Of a stretch of 64,000 nt of DNA, positions 20,401-27,843 are shown piece after piece. Where the stretch lies: NCBI RefSeq assembly GCF_900113445.1, contig NZ_FOPJ01000002.1, positions 54,030 to 118,029 of the forward strand. The letters run 5' to 3'. The DNA comes from Corynebacterium spheniscorum (GTDB lineage Bacteria > Actinomycetota > Actinomycetes > Mycobacteriales > Mycobacteriaceae). The translations under genes and the position numbers were made by a program. Under the pieces are notes generated by a model. That model was not told the origin of the DNA. It did not search any database and was given only the letters and a program-made list of their open reading frames with translations. Within the stretch, counting starts at the first letter, position 1; every line of letters starts with the position of its first letter.

Positions 20401-23400
20401 TCAAGCTGATGCCCTGGTGGATGCTGGTGCAGATGATCGCGCCATCGTTGCGCTGGTGGAACGCGAACTGGGTGCTGATTGGCCCAAGCAGGTTGCCCCC
20501 AGCTTCAACCCCGATAAGGCAGTGCTGCTGGATGACCGTTGGGCTTCCGCACGTGAAGATCTCTCCCGCGCGGTGTTGAACTCCACCACCGATGACCTGG
20601 ATCTTCACGGTGCTGGGGAAGCTGTCGCAGCTCAAGCGGAGTACCTCGGCTACCCCGAGCTAGCAGCCCAAGCCCGCAATGAAGAACCCCTGCGCTATAG
20701 CGCTGATACGGCGGTAGTTACCGGTGGTTCCCCGAACTCCATTGCCGCTAGCATCATTGCGCAGCTTCTTCATGGTGGTGCCACCGTTGTGGCCACCACC
20801 AGCTCGCTGAACCATAAGCGCCTGGAGTTCTACAAGAAGCTTTATGCCAACAACGCCCGCGGTAATGCGGCACTCTGGGTCGCCCCGGCGAACCTGAGCA
20901 GCTATGAAGACCTCGACAACCTGGTTGAGTGGATCGGCAATGAACAAACCGCCACCGTCAACGGGGCGAAGAAGGTTTTGAAGAAACCGCTAATCCCCAC
21001 GCTGCTCTTCCCCTTCGCCGCACCCGGTGTTAGCGGCTCGGTCGATGATGCCGGCCCGCAAGCTGAATCCCAGATGCGCCTCCTGCTCTGGTCCGTGGAA
21101 CGCCTGGTGGCTGGGCTATCCCATATTGGTTCCGATGTTTCTGTCGGCCACCGCCTGCACGTGGTGCTGCCGGGTTCTCCGAACCGTGGCCGCTTCGGCG
21201 GTGACGGTGCCTATGGTGAATCCAAGGCCGCCCTGGATGCCCTGGTGACCCGCTGGAAGGCGGAGCAACCCGGTTGGGGTGAACGCACCAGCTTGGTGCA
21301 CGCCCATATCGGTTGGATCCGCGGCACTGGCCTGATGGGCCATAATGATGTGCTCGTTGATGAAGTGGAAAAGGCCGGTGTGCGCACCTTCTCCACTGAA
21401 GAAATCACTGAGAAGCTGCTCAGCCAAGCAACCCCAGAGGTTCGCAACCAAGCAGCCCAAGCCCCCATCACCGTGGACTACACCGGTGGCCTGGCTGAAG
21501 CTGAGCTGAACCTGCCAGAACTGGCTCGCACCGCGCGCGAAAAGGCTGAAGCCAGCGACGCCGCTGAGGCATCAACTACCACCCCGCGCACCATCGCTGC
21601 ACTGCCGAGTATCCGCCAACCCCTTCAGTGGACCAACCCCACCTTCCAGCCGGTACAGCGAAGCCTCGACGACATGGTTGTCATGGTTGGTGTGGGTGAA
21701 CTTAGTCCGCTGGGATCCTCGCGTACCCGCTTTGAAGTGGAATTAGGCGATACCCTCAGCGCCGCTGGTGTCACCGAACTTGCCTGGTCCATGGGGCTTA
21801 TTAGCTACGAAGATGGTGCCTGGCGCGATAGCGATGGGGAAGAGGTTCCCGAAACCGAGATCCGGGAACGCTACCTGGATGAAGTTATGGCAAAAATTGG
21901 TGTCCGCCAATTCCACGATGACTTCCACATGGTCGATAACCTCGCCCCGGAACTCACCCAGGTGTACCTCGACCGCGACCTCACCTTCGCCGCCGCGGAT
22001 GAAGCAGAAGCACGCAGCTTCCTCGAAGCGGAACCGGACACCACCCGCATTGCCTTCGATGGAGATACTGAGGAATGGTTGGTCACTCGCACCGCCGGTG
22101 CCGCAGTGCGCGTCCCACGCCGCGTGGTGATGACCCGCTTCGTTGGTGGCCAAATCCCCGAAGGCTTCGACCCTGCTGTGTGGGGTATCCCCGCCGATAT
22201 GATCGACAACCTCGATCGAGTCGCCGTGTGGAACCTCGTGTGCACCGTGGATGCCTTCTTAAGCTCCGGGTTCAGCCCCGCCGATATCCTCGGCGCGGTT
22301 CACCCCGGTCGCGTGAGCTCCACCCAAGGCACCGGTATGGGTGGCGTGCAGTCCATGCGCTCGCTCTACATTGATGGCCTATTGGCAGAACCACGCGCCA
22401 ATGACATCCTCCAAGAAGCCCTCCCCAACGTGGTGGCAGCACATGTCATGCAGTCCTATGTGGGCGGCTATGGCCAAATGATCCACCCGGTTGCCGCCTG
22501 CGCCACCGCCGCAGTGTCGGTGGAAGAAGGCAGCGACAAAATCCGCCTAGGTAAAGCCGACTTCGTGGTCGCTGGTGGTATTGATGACCTTTCCATCGAA
22601 GGCATCACCGGCTTCGGCGATATGGCAGCTACCGCGGATTCCGCAGAAATGCGGGCCAAGGGCATTGATGATCGCTACTTCTCCCGCGCCAATGATCGTC
22701 GCCGCGGTGGCTTCATTGAATCCGAAGGTGGCGGCACCGTATTGCTGGCCCGCGGCAGCTTCGCGGCGGACTACAACCTGCCTGTTCTGGCGGTTGTCGG
22801 TTATGCCGAATCCTTCGCCGATGGTGCCCACACCTCCATCCCCGCACCAGGTCTTGGTGCCCTGGGCGCTGCCCGTGGTGGCCAGCACTCCGGCTTGGGC
22901 CGCTCCCTTGCAGCACTAGGCCTGAACGCCGATGACATTGCGGTGATCTCCAAGCACGACACCTCCACCACCGCCAATGATCCGAATGAATCGGATCTCC
23001 ATGAGCGCATCGCCGGTGCCCTTGGGCGAAGTGATGGTAACCCGCTGTACGTCATCTCCCAAAAGACCATCACCGGTCACGCTAAAGGTGGCGCCGCAGC
23101 CTTCCAGCTCGGCGGATTGGCACAGGTACTGCGCTGCGGCACCATCCCCGCCAACCGCTCACTGGATTGCGTGGACCCGGTACTGCGCAAGCACCAGCAC
23201 CTCGTGTGGTTGCGCCAACCGTTGGCCTTAAGTGGTGCGCTGACCCCGAAGGCTGGTTTGGTTACTTCTCTGGGCTTCGGCCATGTCTCGGCGCTGATCA
23301 TGCTGGCACACCCCGGTGTCTTCCTCACCGCGCTTGCCCAGGAACGTGGCTGCGAGGCCGCAGAAGCCTGGCAGGCTGCCGCCCGCGGCAAGGAATACCG

Positions 23401-23584
23401 TGGCTTGCAACTCATCTTGGGTGGCATGCACCAGGTCAACCCGCTCTACCAGCGCCCGCAGGACCGTCACCTAGGTGGTACTGATGATGCCGCTAAGGAA
23501 CGCGAAGCAGCAGTGCTTCTCGACGACCGCGCCCGCCTGGTTGATGGCATCCTCACCATCCCTGAGGAGGAAGAGCAGGCCTAA
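14465..23584 (+). CDS. fas: Type I fatty acid synthase (multidomain)
   Basis: A 3,039-aa cytoplasmic enzyme that makes fatty acids from acetyl- and malonyl-CoA. The domains run in the bacterial FAS I order: acetyltransferase (GQGQPWLSTL; AHSQG near residue 132), enoyl reductase (LLAGMTPTTVDAEIV, about 402), dehydratase/MaoC hot-dog (GDRNPIHVDQ, about 1193), malonyl/palmitoyl transferase (FPGQGIQSQGMGMA, about 1306; FAGHSVGEYDAL, about 1405), an Ala/Pro linker, ACP with the likely phosphopantetheine serine in EGVSSRRNQLL (about 1790), ketoreductase (VVTGGSPNSIAASI, about 2082) and ketosynthase (cysteine in AACATAAVSV, about 2677; histidines in ISKHDTSTT and ITGHAKGGAAAF). The start GTG 14465 has AGGAG upstream. 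No phosphopantetheinyl transferase domain is present; acpS follows 39 bp on. Confidence 0.97.
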   Translation: MSDQHKALNPEQPRLNQRLLEEGAGFALAYAGQGQPWLSTLADNLHASTEVHDAVAMAVKGANAMVQPVADELAAARPEGFKPVAWAEERIDAPTDEYQPAYSVPGITVAQMAVTYALRAQGLPTEAAKAVIAHSQGVLAAYPMQGRCDDATAIALAELIGVAMTRQGRISGLIAGNGAAGISPMVAIGGVSKDIVEYAIAKAKVSSVVGLVNSREDVVMVGRPADNATVIRLLKAQSAKEQKELDDKRRGGTALNPRFTQLEVRAGFHHPDMQAGADQVVQWAERCGIDIELARDAAQAVMVTPVDWPREIAAVVDAGATWVLDLGPGRGVQSLTAKILRGRGVGSLAVADSEGQADLFDAGRKLKEPLDYSEYLPKVVDVHGQKRLRTKFTELTGQSPMLLAGMTPTTVDAEIVAAAANSGHWAELAGGGQVRQNILERSIEKLSGLLDEGVSASFNAMFLDPKLWGLHIGGRKLVQKARQAGAPIDSIVVSAGMPEPEEAELLLAELEANGFNHVAFKPGAVNQIRRVLALADRVPETPIIMQVEGGKAGGHHSWEDLDDLLIATYEDIRRRPNVVLCVGGGIGTPERAADYLTGQWAKPYALPLMPVDGILIGTAAMAAKEAKTSPQVKRALVEAQGDPNAWVPAGRAVHGVASGRSQLGADIHEIENSFAKAGRLLDEVAGDAEAVAKRREEIIAAINKTCKPYFGDVQTMSYAQLIRRYLELSGPYDAEAAAAVELPEEDHGWVNRAWFTRFAELIERTEARLSPVDSGEFDAQVETRIDKDPQETLQELLAAYPAAEDQVLHPADVDWFYALCVSSGKPVNFVPVIDKDVRRRWRSDSLWQAHDPRYEADEVCIIPGPAAVAGITKMDEPIAELLGRFDQASIERILESGAEVSEDRTPVIRQILNARTTEWAGRQQRSLIHRLGAPETWEEKGEGFYHPESGATLESSASGAMLNVPLTDGELKVPYRLSAGAPGGVVPTVSAHDAEESMAALTKVAAGGQLAEANGLKAHWETQIQAAKLADYATVTTGHLGSNTVHVDADQLTPDVLVGYAWPAIFSAVRASGAVEGMLSLVHLDHQIAVEEDLDGLSDGITLVIDAEAQEPVDTEMGRVVMVKATINARHKTIATLKERFLVRGRTGTDPMPQWADEATSENTATDTPRSFRAATTVQAPRSMRSFAIVSGDRNPIHVDQAAAALAGLGEPIVHGMWTSAIAQIVAAAGYEGEETTTAPGVVKEWSASMIAPVLPGATVDIQVDRIGVDSRPGYGEIRNVTATVDGQPVLSATATMAAPVTFYAFPGQGIQSQGMGMASRASSAAARAVWDRADKHTREKLGFSVLHIVQDNPQDVWVDGEKFSHPDGVLYLTQFTQVAMATLGVAQVAEMEEAGVMEDHSYFAGHSVGEYDALSAYSGVLSLESVVEIVYRRGLTMHRLVERDENGLSTYGLAALRPNKMGLSEDEVFDYVTEMSEKCGEFLEIVNYNIAGVQYAVAGTVKGLSAMQADVEKRAPGQRAYIRIPGIDVPFHSSKLRDGVGDFREHLNALLPETFNLDRLIGRYIPNLVARPFELSYEFVESMTEVVDSEIINGILENFEEASKDEHVLARTILVELLAWQFASPVRWIETQALALEDLGVQRFIEVGVGDSPTIANMMGQTLRLPRYAGHPIEVLNVERDRPVVFASDEISRALPEVDAEAEGTDVQASVSAADSSTAEASAAAPAAAPAAATTAPAASAPAATGGARPDDLLLSAGEATEMLIAVWTKVRPDQMTPTDSIETLVEGVSSRRNQLLLDLGVEFGLGAIDGAADAALEDLKAQVAGLARGYKAFGPVLGEASADALRRLTGPTGKKPTYIRERVTGTWELGEGWADQVTAALVLGTREGASLRGGELATLQPANPSKAADLDELIDAAVQAVAAQHGVSVSLPSAGGGAGGAVVDSAALNEFAENLTGKDGILAQTARDLLERLGLQDQADALVDAGADDRAIVALVERELGADWPKQVAPSFNPDKAVLLDDRWASAREDLSRAVLNSTTDDLDLHGAGEAVAAQAEYLGYPELAAQARNEEPLRYSADTAVVTGGSPNSIAASIIAQLLHGGATVVATTSSLNHKRLEFYKKLYANNARGNAALWVAPANLSSYEDLDNLVEWIGNEQTATVNGAKKVLKKPLIPTLLFPFAAPGVSGSVDDAGPQAESQMRLLLWSVERLVAGLSHIGSDVSVGHRLHVVLPGSPNRGRFGGDGAYGESKAALDALVTRWKAEQPGWGERTSLVHAHIGWIRGTGLMGHNDVLVDEVEKAGVRTFSTEEITEKLLSQATPEVRNQAAQAPITVDYTGGLAEAELNLPELARTAREKAEASDAAEASTTTPRTIAALPSIRQPLQWTNPTFQPVQRSLDDMVVMVGVGELSPLGSSRTRFEVELGDTLSAAGVTELAWSMGLISYEDGAWRDSDGEEVPETEIRERYLDEVMAKIGVRQFHDDFHMVDNLAPELTQVYLDRDLTFAAADEAEARSFLEAEPDTTRIAFDGDTEEWLVTRTAGAAVRVPRRVVMTRFVGGQIPEGFDPAVWGIPADMIDNLDRVAVWNLVCTVDAFLSSGFSPADILGAVHPGRVSSTQGTGMGGVQSMRSLYIDGLLAEPRANDILQEALPNVVAAHVMQSYVGGYGQMIHPVAACATAAVSVEEGSDKIRLGKADFVVAGGIDDLSIEGITGFGDMAATADSAEMRAKGIDDRYFSRANDRRRGGFIESEGGGTVLLARGSFAADYNLPVLAVVGYAESFADGAHTSIPAPGLGALGAARGGQHSGLGRSLAALGLNADDIAVISKHDTSTTANDPNESDLHERIAGALGRSDGNPLYVISQKTITGHAKGGAAAFQLGGLAQVLRCGTIPANRSLDCVDPVLRKHQHLVWLRQPLALSGALTPKAGLVTSLGFGHVSALIMLAHPGVFLTALAQERGCEAAEAWQAAARGKEYRGLQLILGGMHQVNPLYQRPQDRHLGGTDDAAKEREAAVLLDDRARLVDGILTIPEEEEQA

Positions 23585-23623
23585 ACACACATGAGGTTGC
23601 GCGAGTAGGGAAGAATATCCTTC

Positions 23624-24082
23624 ATGCAGCACAACCCCGCTAGCACAGCCGGCAGCACCCCACGCTTCTACATTGGCGTTGACTTGGTGCACGTGCCCAG
23701 CTTCAGCGAGCAACTACACCAAGTAGGAAGCCGCTTTGCTAGCGGGGTTTTCTCTGCGCTAGAAACCCGCGTCGCCAAGACCAAACCCGAAACCCAACGC
23801 CCGGCACATCTTGCTGGCCGCTGGGCCGCCAAAGAAGCCTTCATCAAAGCCTGGAGTCAAGCCCTCTATGGTCGCGCCCCCATCATCGCGCCGGAAGAAC
23901 TCGACTGGTCTGAAATTGAAATCCGCCCTGATGCCCATGGCCGCATCCAATTAGGTTTACGCGGGCGCGTCCACCGGGCACTCAAAGAATGCTTCGGCCC
24001 CAACCTGCCGCAACCACAATTAAGTATTAGCCATGATGGCGACTACGCCATCGCCCAATGCCTCCTCCAACTCCCCGAATAA
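23624..24082 (+). CDS. acpS: Holo-ACP synthase for the fatty acid synthase
   Basis: A 152-aa 4'-phosphopantetheinyl transferase. The two metal/CoA motifs are FYIGVDLVHVPSFSEQL (the GxD motif) and LAGRWAAKEAFIKAWS (the WxxKEAxxK motif); the C-terminus has LSISHDGDYAIA. It is slightly longer than stand-alone E. coli AcpS, as in other corynebacterial versions. Its place right after fas fits activation of the ACP domain. It converges on the fasR-like gene. Confidence 0.94.
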   Translation: MQHNPASTAGSTPRFYIGVDLVHVPSFSEQLHQVGSRFASGVFSALETRVAKTKPETQRPAHLAGRWAAKEAFIKAWSQALYGRAPIIAPEELDWSEIEIRPDAHGRIQLGLRGRVHRALKECFGPNLPQPQLSISHDGDYAIAQCLLQLPE

Positions 24083-24160
24083 GGCAAGGCCCAGGCACCG
24101 CGCAGCTCCGGAGACCCACGCGTCGCAACACCCTGGGCGCGCACCCAAAGCGCGCGCTCA

Positions 24161-24170
24161 CCCCCCCCCC
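24161..24170. repeat. Homopolymer of ten C
   Basis: A C10 run lies in the short convergent gap between acpS and the TetR gene, next to a GCGCGC...GCGCGC hairpin. It is prone to slippage and to sequencing error. Confidence 0.8.
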
Positions 24171-24188
24171 GAGGGCCCCATGCCAGCC

Positions 24189-24932
24189 CTAAGAAGCAAC
24201 CGCAAATAAATAGGCAATCAGCATCCGCTTGGTCTCCTGCACCAAGGAATGAAAATGCTCCGGCTCCGGATCCCGCACCGCATAATTCAGCATCGACGAC
24301 ACCGTGTGCACCAACAACCCTGCCAGCCGGCGCCGCTCCTCGGCATCCAAATGCTTCGCCAAAGGTGCCACCACCTTGGCAATAATCTCAATCATTTCCT
24401 GCTCAGTAGCTGCCGCCGTCGCCCGCGTCGCCGGAGTTGACTGCACCGCGTGCCACACCGCACGCCGCGAAGGATCCTCCCACCACAGCCGCGCCAGGTG
24501 ATCAATAAACTCCTCGAGAATCTCCGGCCACTGCAAAGCCGGCACCTGCACCGAAAACTTCTCTAACTCCGCAACTGCCTCCGCGGTATCCACCCGATCC
24601 AATTCACAAATCAGCGCATACTTATTGGCAAAGAATTGGTACAAGGTCCCAATCGGTACCTCCGCGCGGCGCGCCACCTCATCAAAGGTAAAGGACTCAA
24701 ACCCCAACTCCACCAGAGCTGCCCGCGAGGCAATCAAAATCCGATCAAAACGCTCCTGGCTGCGCTTTTGGGCTGGGCGCCGGCGCGGGAACAGCAACTC
24801 CGGTGCCGCATTATGGCTTCCCTCCGGAAGACGCTCAGCGTCCTCAGCGGCATCAGACCCCTTCGCGGCACTAGGTGCCTTCGCATCGCCACGCGATTCG
24901 GGCACAGGATGAGAGCGAGCATGACTACTCAT
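24189..24932 (-). CDS. fasR: TetR family regulator, FasR-like
   Basis: A 247-aa protein. Residues 1-60 are a charged, disordered tail. The TetR DNA-binding domain follows: RFDRILIASRAALVELGFES, FTFDEVARRAEVPIGTLYQF, FANKYALICELD. The rest is a helical ligand domain with tryptophans (LARLWWEDPSRRAVWHAVQS). In C. glutamicum FasR, an acyl-CoA-responsive repressor of fas and acc genes, lies in the same order (fas, acpS, fasR, bcp), so this is probably its orthologue. The name rests on position plus family, not on a direct comparison. Confidence 0.8.
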   Translation of the reverse strand: MSSHARSHPVPESRGDAKAPSAAKGSDAAEDAERLPEGSHNAAPELLFPRRRPAQKRSQERFDRILIASRAALVELGFESFTFDEVARRAEVPIGTLYQFFANKYALICELDRVDTAEAVAELEKFSVQVPALQWPEILEEFIDHLARLWWEDPSRRAVWHAVQSTPATRATAAATEQEMIEIIAKVVAPLAKHLDAEERRRLAGLLVHTVSSMLNYAVRDPEPEHFHSLVQETKRMLIAYLFAVAS

Positions 24933-25110
24933 AATGAGCTAGCTCTCCTCCTTCCCTTCAGTCCAGCCGCCACAGTCGCAAGCTACAGGCAACAGCCACA
25001 GCCACAGGCCTCCCGCAGCAGCGAGTCCCTTAGCAGTACATAGTTTTAACTATTTGTACCCTAAACTTGCCGCCCACGCGCGAGCGCTACATCCACCCAC
25101 GCGCTGTCGA

Positions 25111-25590
25111 CTAGCCATTAAGTTCCTTGACAATCCGCGCCACATGCCCGGTTGCCCGCACATTATATTTTGCGAGCGAAACTGTATTATCAGCTTCCAC
25201 CATCAAGGTAGAACGAATCACGCCCTGCACAACCTTGCCGTAATTCTTCTTCTCCCCAAACGCACCCCACGCGCTCATCACTTCCTTCTCCGGATCACTC
25301 AATAACCTAAAGGTCAGCCCATGATCTTTCCGGAATTTCGCCAACTTCTCCGGCTTATCTGGCGAAATCCCGACAACTTCCACCCCCAAATCATTCAACA
25401 CCCCCAAATTATCTCGGAAGTCACAGGCCTCCTTCGTGCACCCCGGCGTATTCGCCCGCGGATAGAAATACACCAAAACCCGCTGCCCCTGCGCCGTAAG
25501 CTCATATAAACTCACGCGCTCGCCACGGTCATCCACCAACGCAAAATCCGGGGCAACATCGCCCACCTTCAAACGATTCTCATCACTCAT
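25111..25590 (-). CDS. bcp: Thioredoxin-dependent peroxiredoxin (BCP type)
   Basis: A 159-aa cytoplasmic peroxidase that reduces hydrogen and organic peroxides. It starts at ATG 25590 (SDENRLKVGDVAPDFALVDD). The peroxidatic cysteine is in the TPGCTKEACDFRD motif and the possible resolving cysteine is five residues on, as in E. coli BCP. YFYPRANTPGC and GVIRSTLMVEADN are also typical. The minus frame stays open far upstream through the antisense of gntP, but that part is not coding. Confidence 0.94.
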   Translation of the reverse strand: MSDENRLKVGDVAPDFALVDDRGERVSLYELTAQGQRVLVYFYPRANTPGCTKEACDFRDNLGVLNDLGVEVVGISPDKPEKLAKFRKDHGLTFRLLSDPEKEVMSAWGAFGEKKNYGKVVQGVIRSTLMVEADNTVSLAKYNVRATGHVARIVKELNG

Positions 25591-25617
25591 GGCAACGACT
25601 TTAGCGCCCCACAGAAT

Positions 25618-25642
25618 TCTTTTGCTTTCCTCGAGACCCGCG
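25618..25642. repeat. Copy of the interspersed dyad/GCAAAA motif
   Basis: On the minus strand this reads GCGGGTCTCGAGGAAAGCAAAA in two abutting parts (GCGGGTCTCGAG and GAAAGCAAAA). Related copies lie at about 5203, 11281, 27745, 37339, 45880, 48573, 59754 and 62471, all between genes or at gene edges. Confidence 0.55.
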
Positions 25643-25788
25643 GGCTGGGCGTGTGAGCGCCCGCTGATCCCCGTGTTGGTCCTGGGGCTGGGGTCTGCCT
25701 CGCCCCCAATGTCCCACCGGCGCGAGAAAGTGTGGAACAATCGGAAGCAGCAAAAACCTAGCGAAGAATGAAAGTGGGAGTTAAACCC

Positions 25789-26067
25789 GTGGCACGAAAG
25801 ATCGATGATATTCAGCGCGACATCGAGCGCACCCGTCGCCAATTGGCGAGCACCCTCGACGAACTCGCAGACCGCAGCCGCCCCGAAAACGTGGTCAATG
25901 ACGCCAAGCAAACCGCTACCGCTAAGCTCCGCGACCCGCAGATCCAGAAGATCCTGCTCGGCGTCGGCGCTGTCATTGTTGGCGGCATCGTTATCTCCGT
26001 GCTGCGTTCCCGCAAGCGCAGCAATGATATTAAGGAACTCCAAAAGCTCCTGGCCGGCCGCGTCTAA
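25789..26067 (+). CDS. DUF3618 membrane protein
   Basis: A 92-aa protein. ARKIDDIQRDIERTRRQLAS, TLDELADRSRPENVV is the DUF3618 signature (an amphipathic helix with the R-x-x-L-A-x-T-L-x-E-L pattern). One C-terminal membrane segment follows (ILLGVGAVIVGGIVISVL) with a basic end. The start GTG 25789 is preferred over ATG 25768 because GGGAG lies at a good distance and the domain starts there. The function is unknown; it is divergent from bcp, as in C. glutamicum. Confidence 0.82.
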   Translation: MARKIDDIQRDIERTRRQLASTLDELADRSRPENVVNDAKQTATAKLRDPQIQKILLGVGAVIVGGIVISVLRSRKRSNDIKELQKLLAGRV

Positions 26068-26106
26068 GTACCGGACCTTAAGCTTCTTCCTACACGCGTA
26101 GTCACA

Positions 26107-26135
26107 ACACACCGCCCCGCGGGGGCGCAGTGTGT
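26107..26135 (+). terminator. Hairpin after the DUF3618 gene
   Basis: ACACAC-c-GCCCC (26107-26118) pairs with GGGGC-gca-GTGTGT (26122-26135). The T-rich tail (TTTCTTT) comes about 13 bases later, so it is an imperfect terminator candidate. Confidence 0.5.
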
Positions 26136-26254
26136 CCTGGCTGCGCGTTTCTTTATGCAGAAAGTGGCGGGGGTAGCAAAGCGGGGTTAGTGCGGTTGTG
26201 GGAGTTCTAACAACCACCACAAAAGAGGGGAAGAAAAGAACTACCTTAAACCCT

Positions 26255-27637
26255 ATGAACCCTGGACTTCTTCTTGCCGCAGATGAAGTAACAACCACCG
26301 CGGGCCCAGGGCAGCTCGTTTTAGCTGCTTGCGTGGGCATCGCCGTGATTGTGCTTCTTATCGTATGGGCGCATTTACACCCCTTCCTATCGCTTATGGT
26401 GGGCTCCGCGGTGCTGGCACTAAGTGCTGGCATTGCCCTCCCACAGGCTTTCACCGCTTTCTCCAAGGGCCTTGGCGCCACCGTGGGGAGCGTGGGCGTG
26501 CTCATTGCCCTAGGCGCCGCGATCGGCGCCTTATTGGTGAAATCCGGTGCCGCGGATGCCATCGTTGATGGCTTCCTACGCACCACGCCTATCAAGATGC
26601 TCCCCTGGGCCATGGCCGCATTGGCCTTCGTTATTGGTATCCCGCTCTTCTTCGAAGTCGGCGTGGTACTACTTCTTCCGGTGATCATGATGGTCGCCTC
26701 CCGCGCTAAACGACCAGTCATTGCCCTTGGCATTCCGGCTCTGGCCGGGCTGTCCGCACTGCACGGGTTTGTTCCCCCGCACCCAGGACCGCTCATCGCC
26801 ATTGATGCCCTTGGTGCGAACCTGGGCCTTACCTTAGGGCTAGGCCTTTTAGCTGCCATCCCGGTGGTGATTGTGGCCGGTCCGCTGTCTGCTGGATTCA
26901 TGTCGCGATGGGTGCCTATTGATGCACCTAAAACCTTCGTCTCCTCCGACCCGGTACCGGAAGAAGAACGCCCCAGCTTCGGCTTGGGTATCTCGGTGGT
27001 GCTTATGCCGGTGGTGCTTATGTTGCTGCGCACCGTGGTGGAAACCACCATTGGGGAAAAAGCTAATTTCTTCGCCACCTTCTTAGTGTTTATCGGCACC
27101 CCGCTGGTGGCGCTGTTGCTGACCACTTTCTTCGCGATGTTTACCTTGGGGATGCGCGGTGGGCGCGGTCTTAAGGGTGTCTCCGATATTGTGGGCGGAT
27201 CTTTTGGGCCCATTGCGGGCATCTTGTTGATTGTGGGTGCTGGCGGTGGCTTCAAAGAAACCCTGGTGGATTCCGGTGTGGCCGATGTGATTGCGCAGTG
27301 GATTGAAGGTGCCCCGGTCTCCCCGCTACTTGCAGGTTGGCTCGTAGCGGTATCTATCCGCTTAGCCACTGGTTCTGCCACCGTTGCCACCGTTACCGCA
27401 GCCGGCATTATGACCCCCGTAGCCCCCGGTTTGGAACCCACCCACCAAGCACTTCTGGTGCTGGCTATTGGTGCGGGGTCGGTGTTCCTCTCGCACGTTA
27501 ATGATGCTGGTTTCTGGTTGGTGAAGGAATACTTCGGTATGACTGTTCCCCAAACCTTTAAGACCTGGTCTTTGATGGAAACCATCTTGTCTGTGGTGGG
27601 CTTGGCGGTTGTCATGCTCTTTAGCCTGGTGGTTTGA
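26255..27637 (+). CDS. gntP: GntP family gluconate:H+ symporter
   Basis: A 460-aa permease with about 12-14 membrane segments. Family marks are FLSLMVGSAVLALSAGIAL, GLGATVGSVGVLIALGAAIG, FFEVGVVLLLPVIMMVASRA, the HGFVPPHPGPLIAI motif and LRLATGSATVATVTAAG-like sequence near the C-terminus (VAVSIRLATGSATVATV), then LSHVNDAGFWLVKEYFGM. It brings in gluconate or a related sugar acid. The start ATG 26255 is chosen as the first that precedes the hydrophobic N-terminus; no strong ribosome site is seen. No gluconate kinase is adjacent. Confidence 0.92.
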   Translation: MNPGLLLAADEVTTTAGPGQLVLAACVGIAVIVLLIVWAHLHPFLSLMVGSAVLALSAGIALPQAFTAFSKGLGATVGSVGVLIALGAAIGALLVKSGAADAIVDGFLRTTPIKMLPWAMAALAFVIGIPLFFEVGVVLLLPVIMMVASRAKRPVIALGIPALAGLSALHGFVPPHPGPLIAIDALGANLGLTLGLGLLAAIPVVIVAGPLSAGFMSRWVPIDAPKTFVSSDPVPEEERPSFGLGISVVLMPVVLMLLRTVVETTIGEKANFFATFLVFIGTPLVALLLTTFFAMFTLGMRGGRGLKGVSDIVGGSFGPIAGILLIVGAGGGFKETLVDSGVADVIAQWIEGAPVSPLLAGWLVAVSIRLATGSATVATVTAAGIMTPVAPGLEPTHQALLVLAIGAGSVFLSHVNDAGFWLVKEYFGMTVPQTFKTWSLMETILSVVGLAVVMLFSLVV

Positions 27638-27744
27638 GTAAGCACTAGGTGTATTGCCCGCAAACTCCGGCACCCCGAAGGAACTGAGCGTCGTCTAGCT
27701 CAGGCACCTGCAGGGGTGCTTTGTGCGCAGCCCCCCCTTTTCCA

Positions 27745-27764
27745 CCCGATCTCGGGATAAAGCA
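27745..27764. repeat. Copy of the interspersed dyad motif
   Basis: CCCGATCTCGGG, a 12-bp dyad, is followed directly by ATAAAGCA. It lies between gntP and the Dyp peroxidase gene. Confidence 0.55.
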
Positions 27765-27843
27765 TTGCTTAAGTGTCCTGAACTTGGCGGTAAGTATGAC
27801 CTTAAACAGTCGTGTGGCGCGGCTTCGTGGGAAGATGGAAGCC

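Noticed and set aside
25111..27663. 850-aa minus-strand open frame
   Set aside because: Only the last 159 codons (bcp) are coding. The rest is antisense to gntP and open because of GC codon bias; its composition (Thr/Pro/Ala runs, no domain) is that of a shadow.
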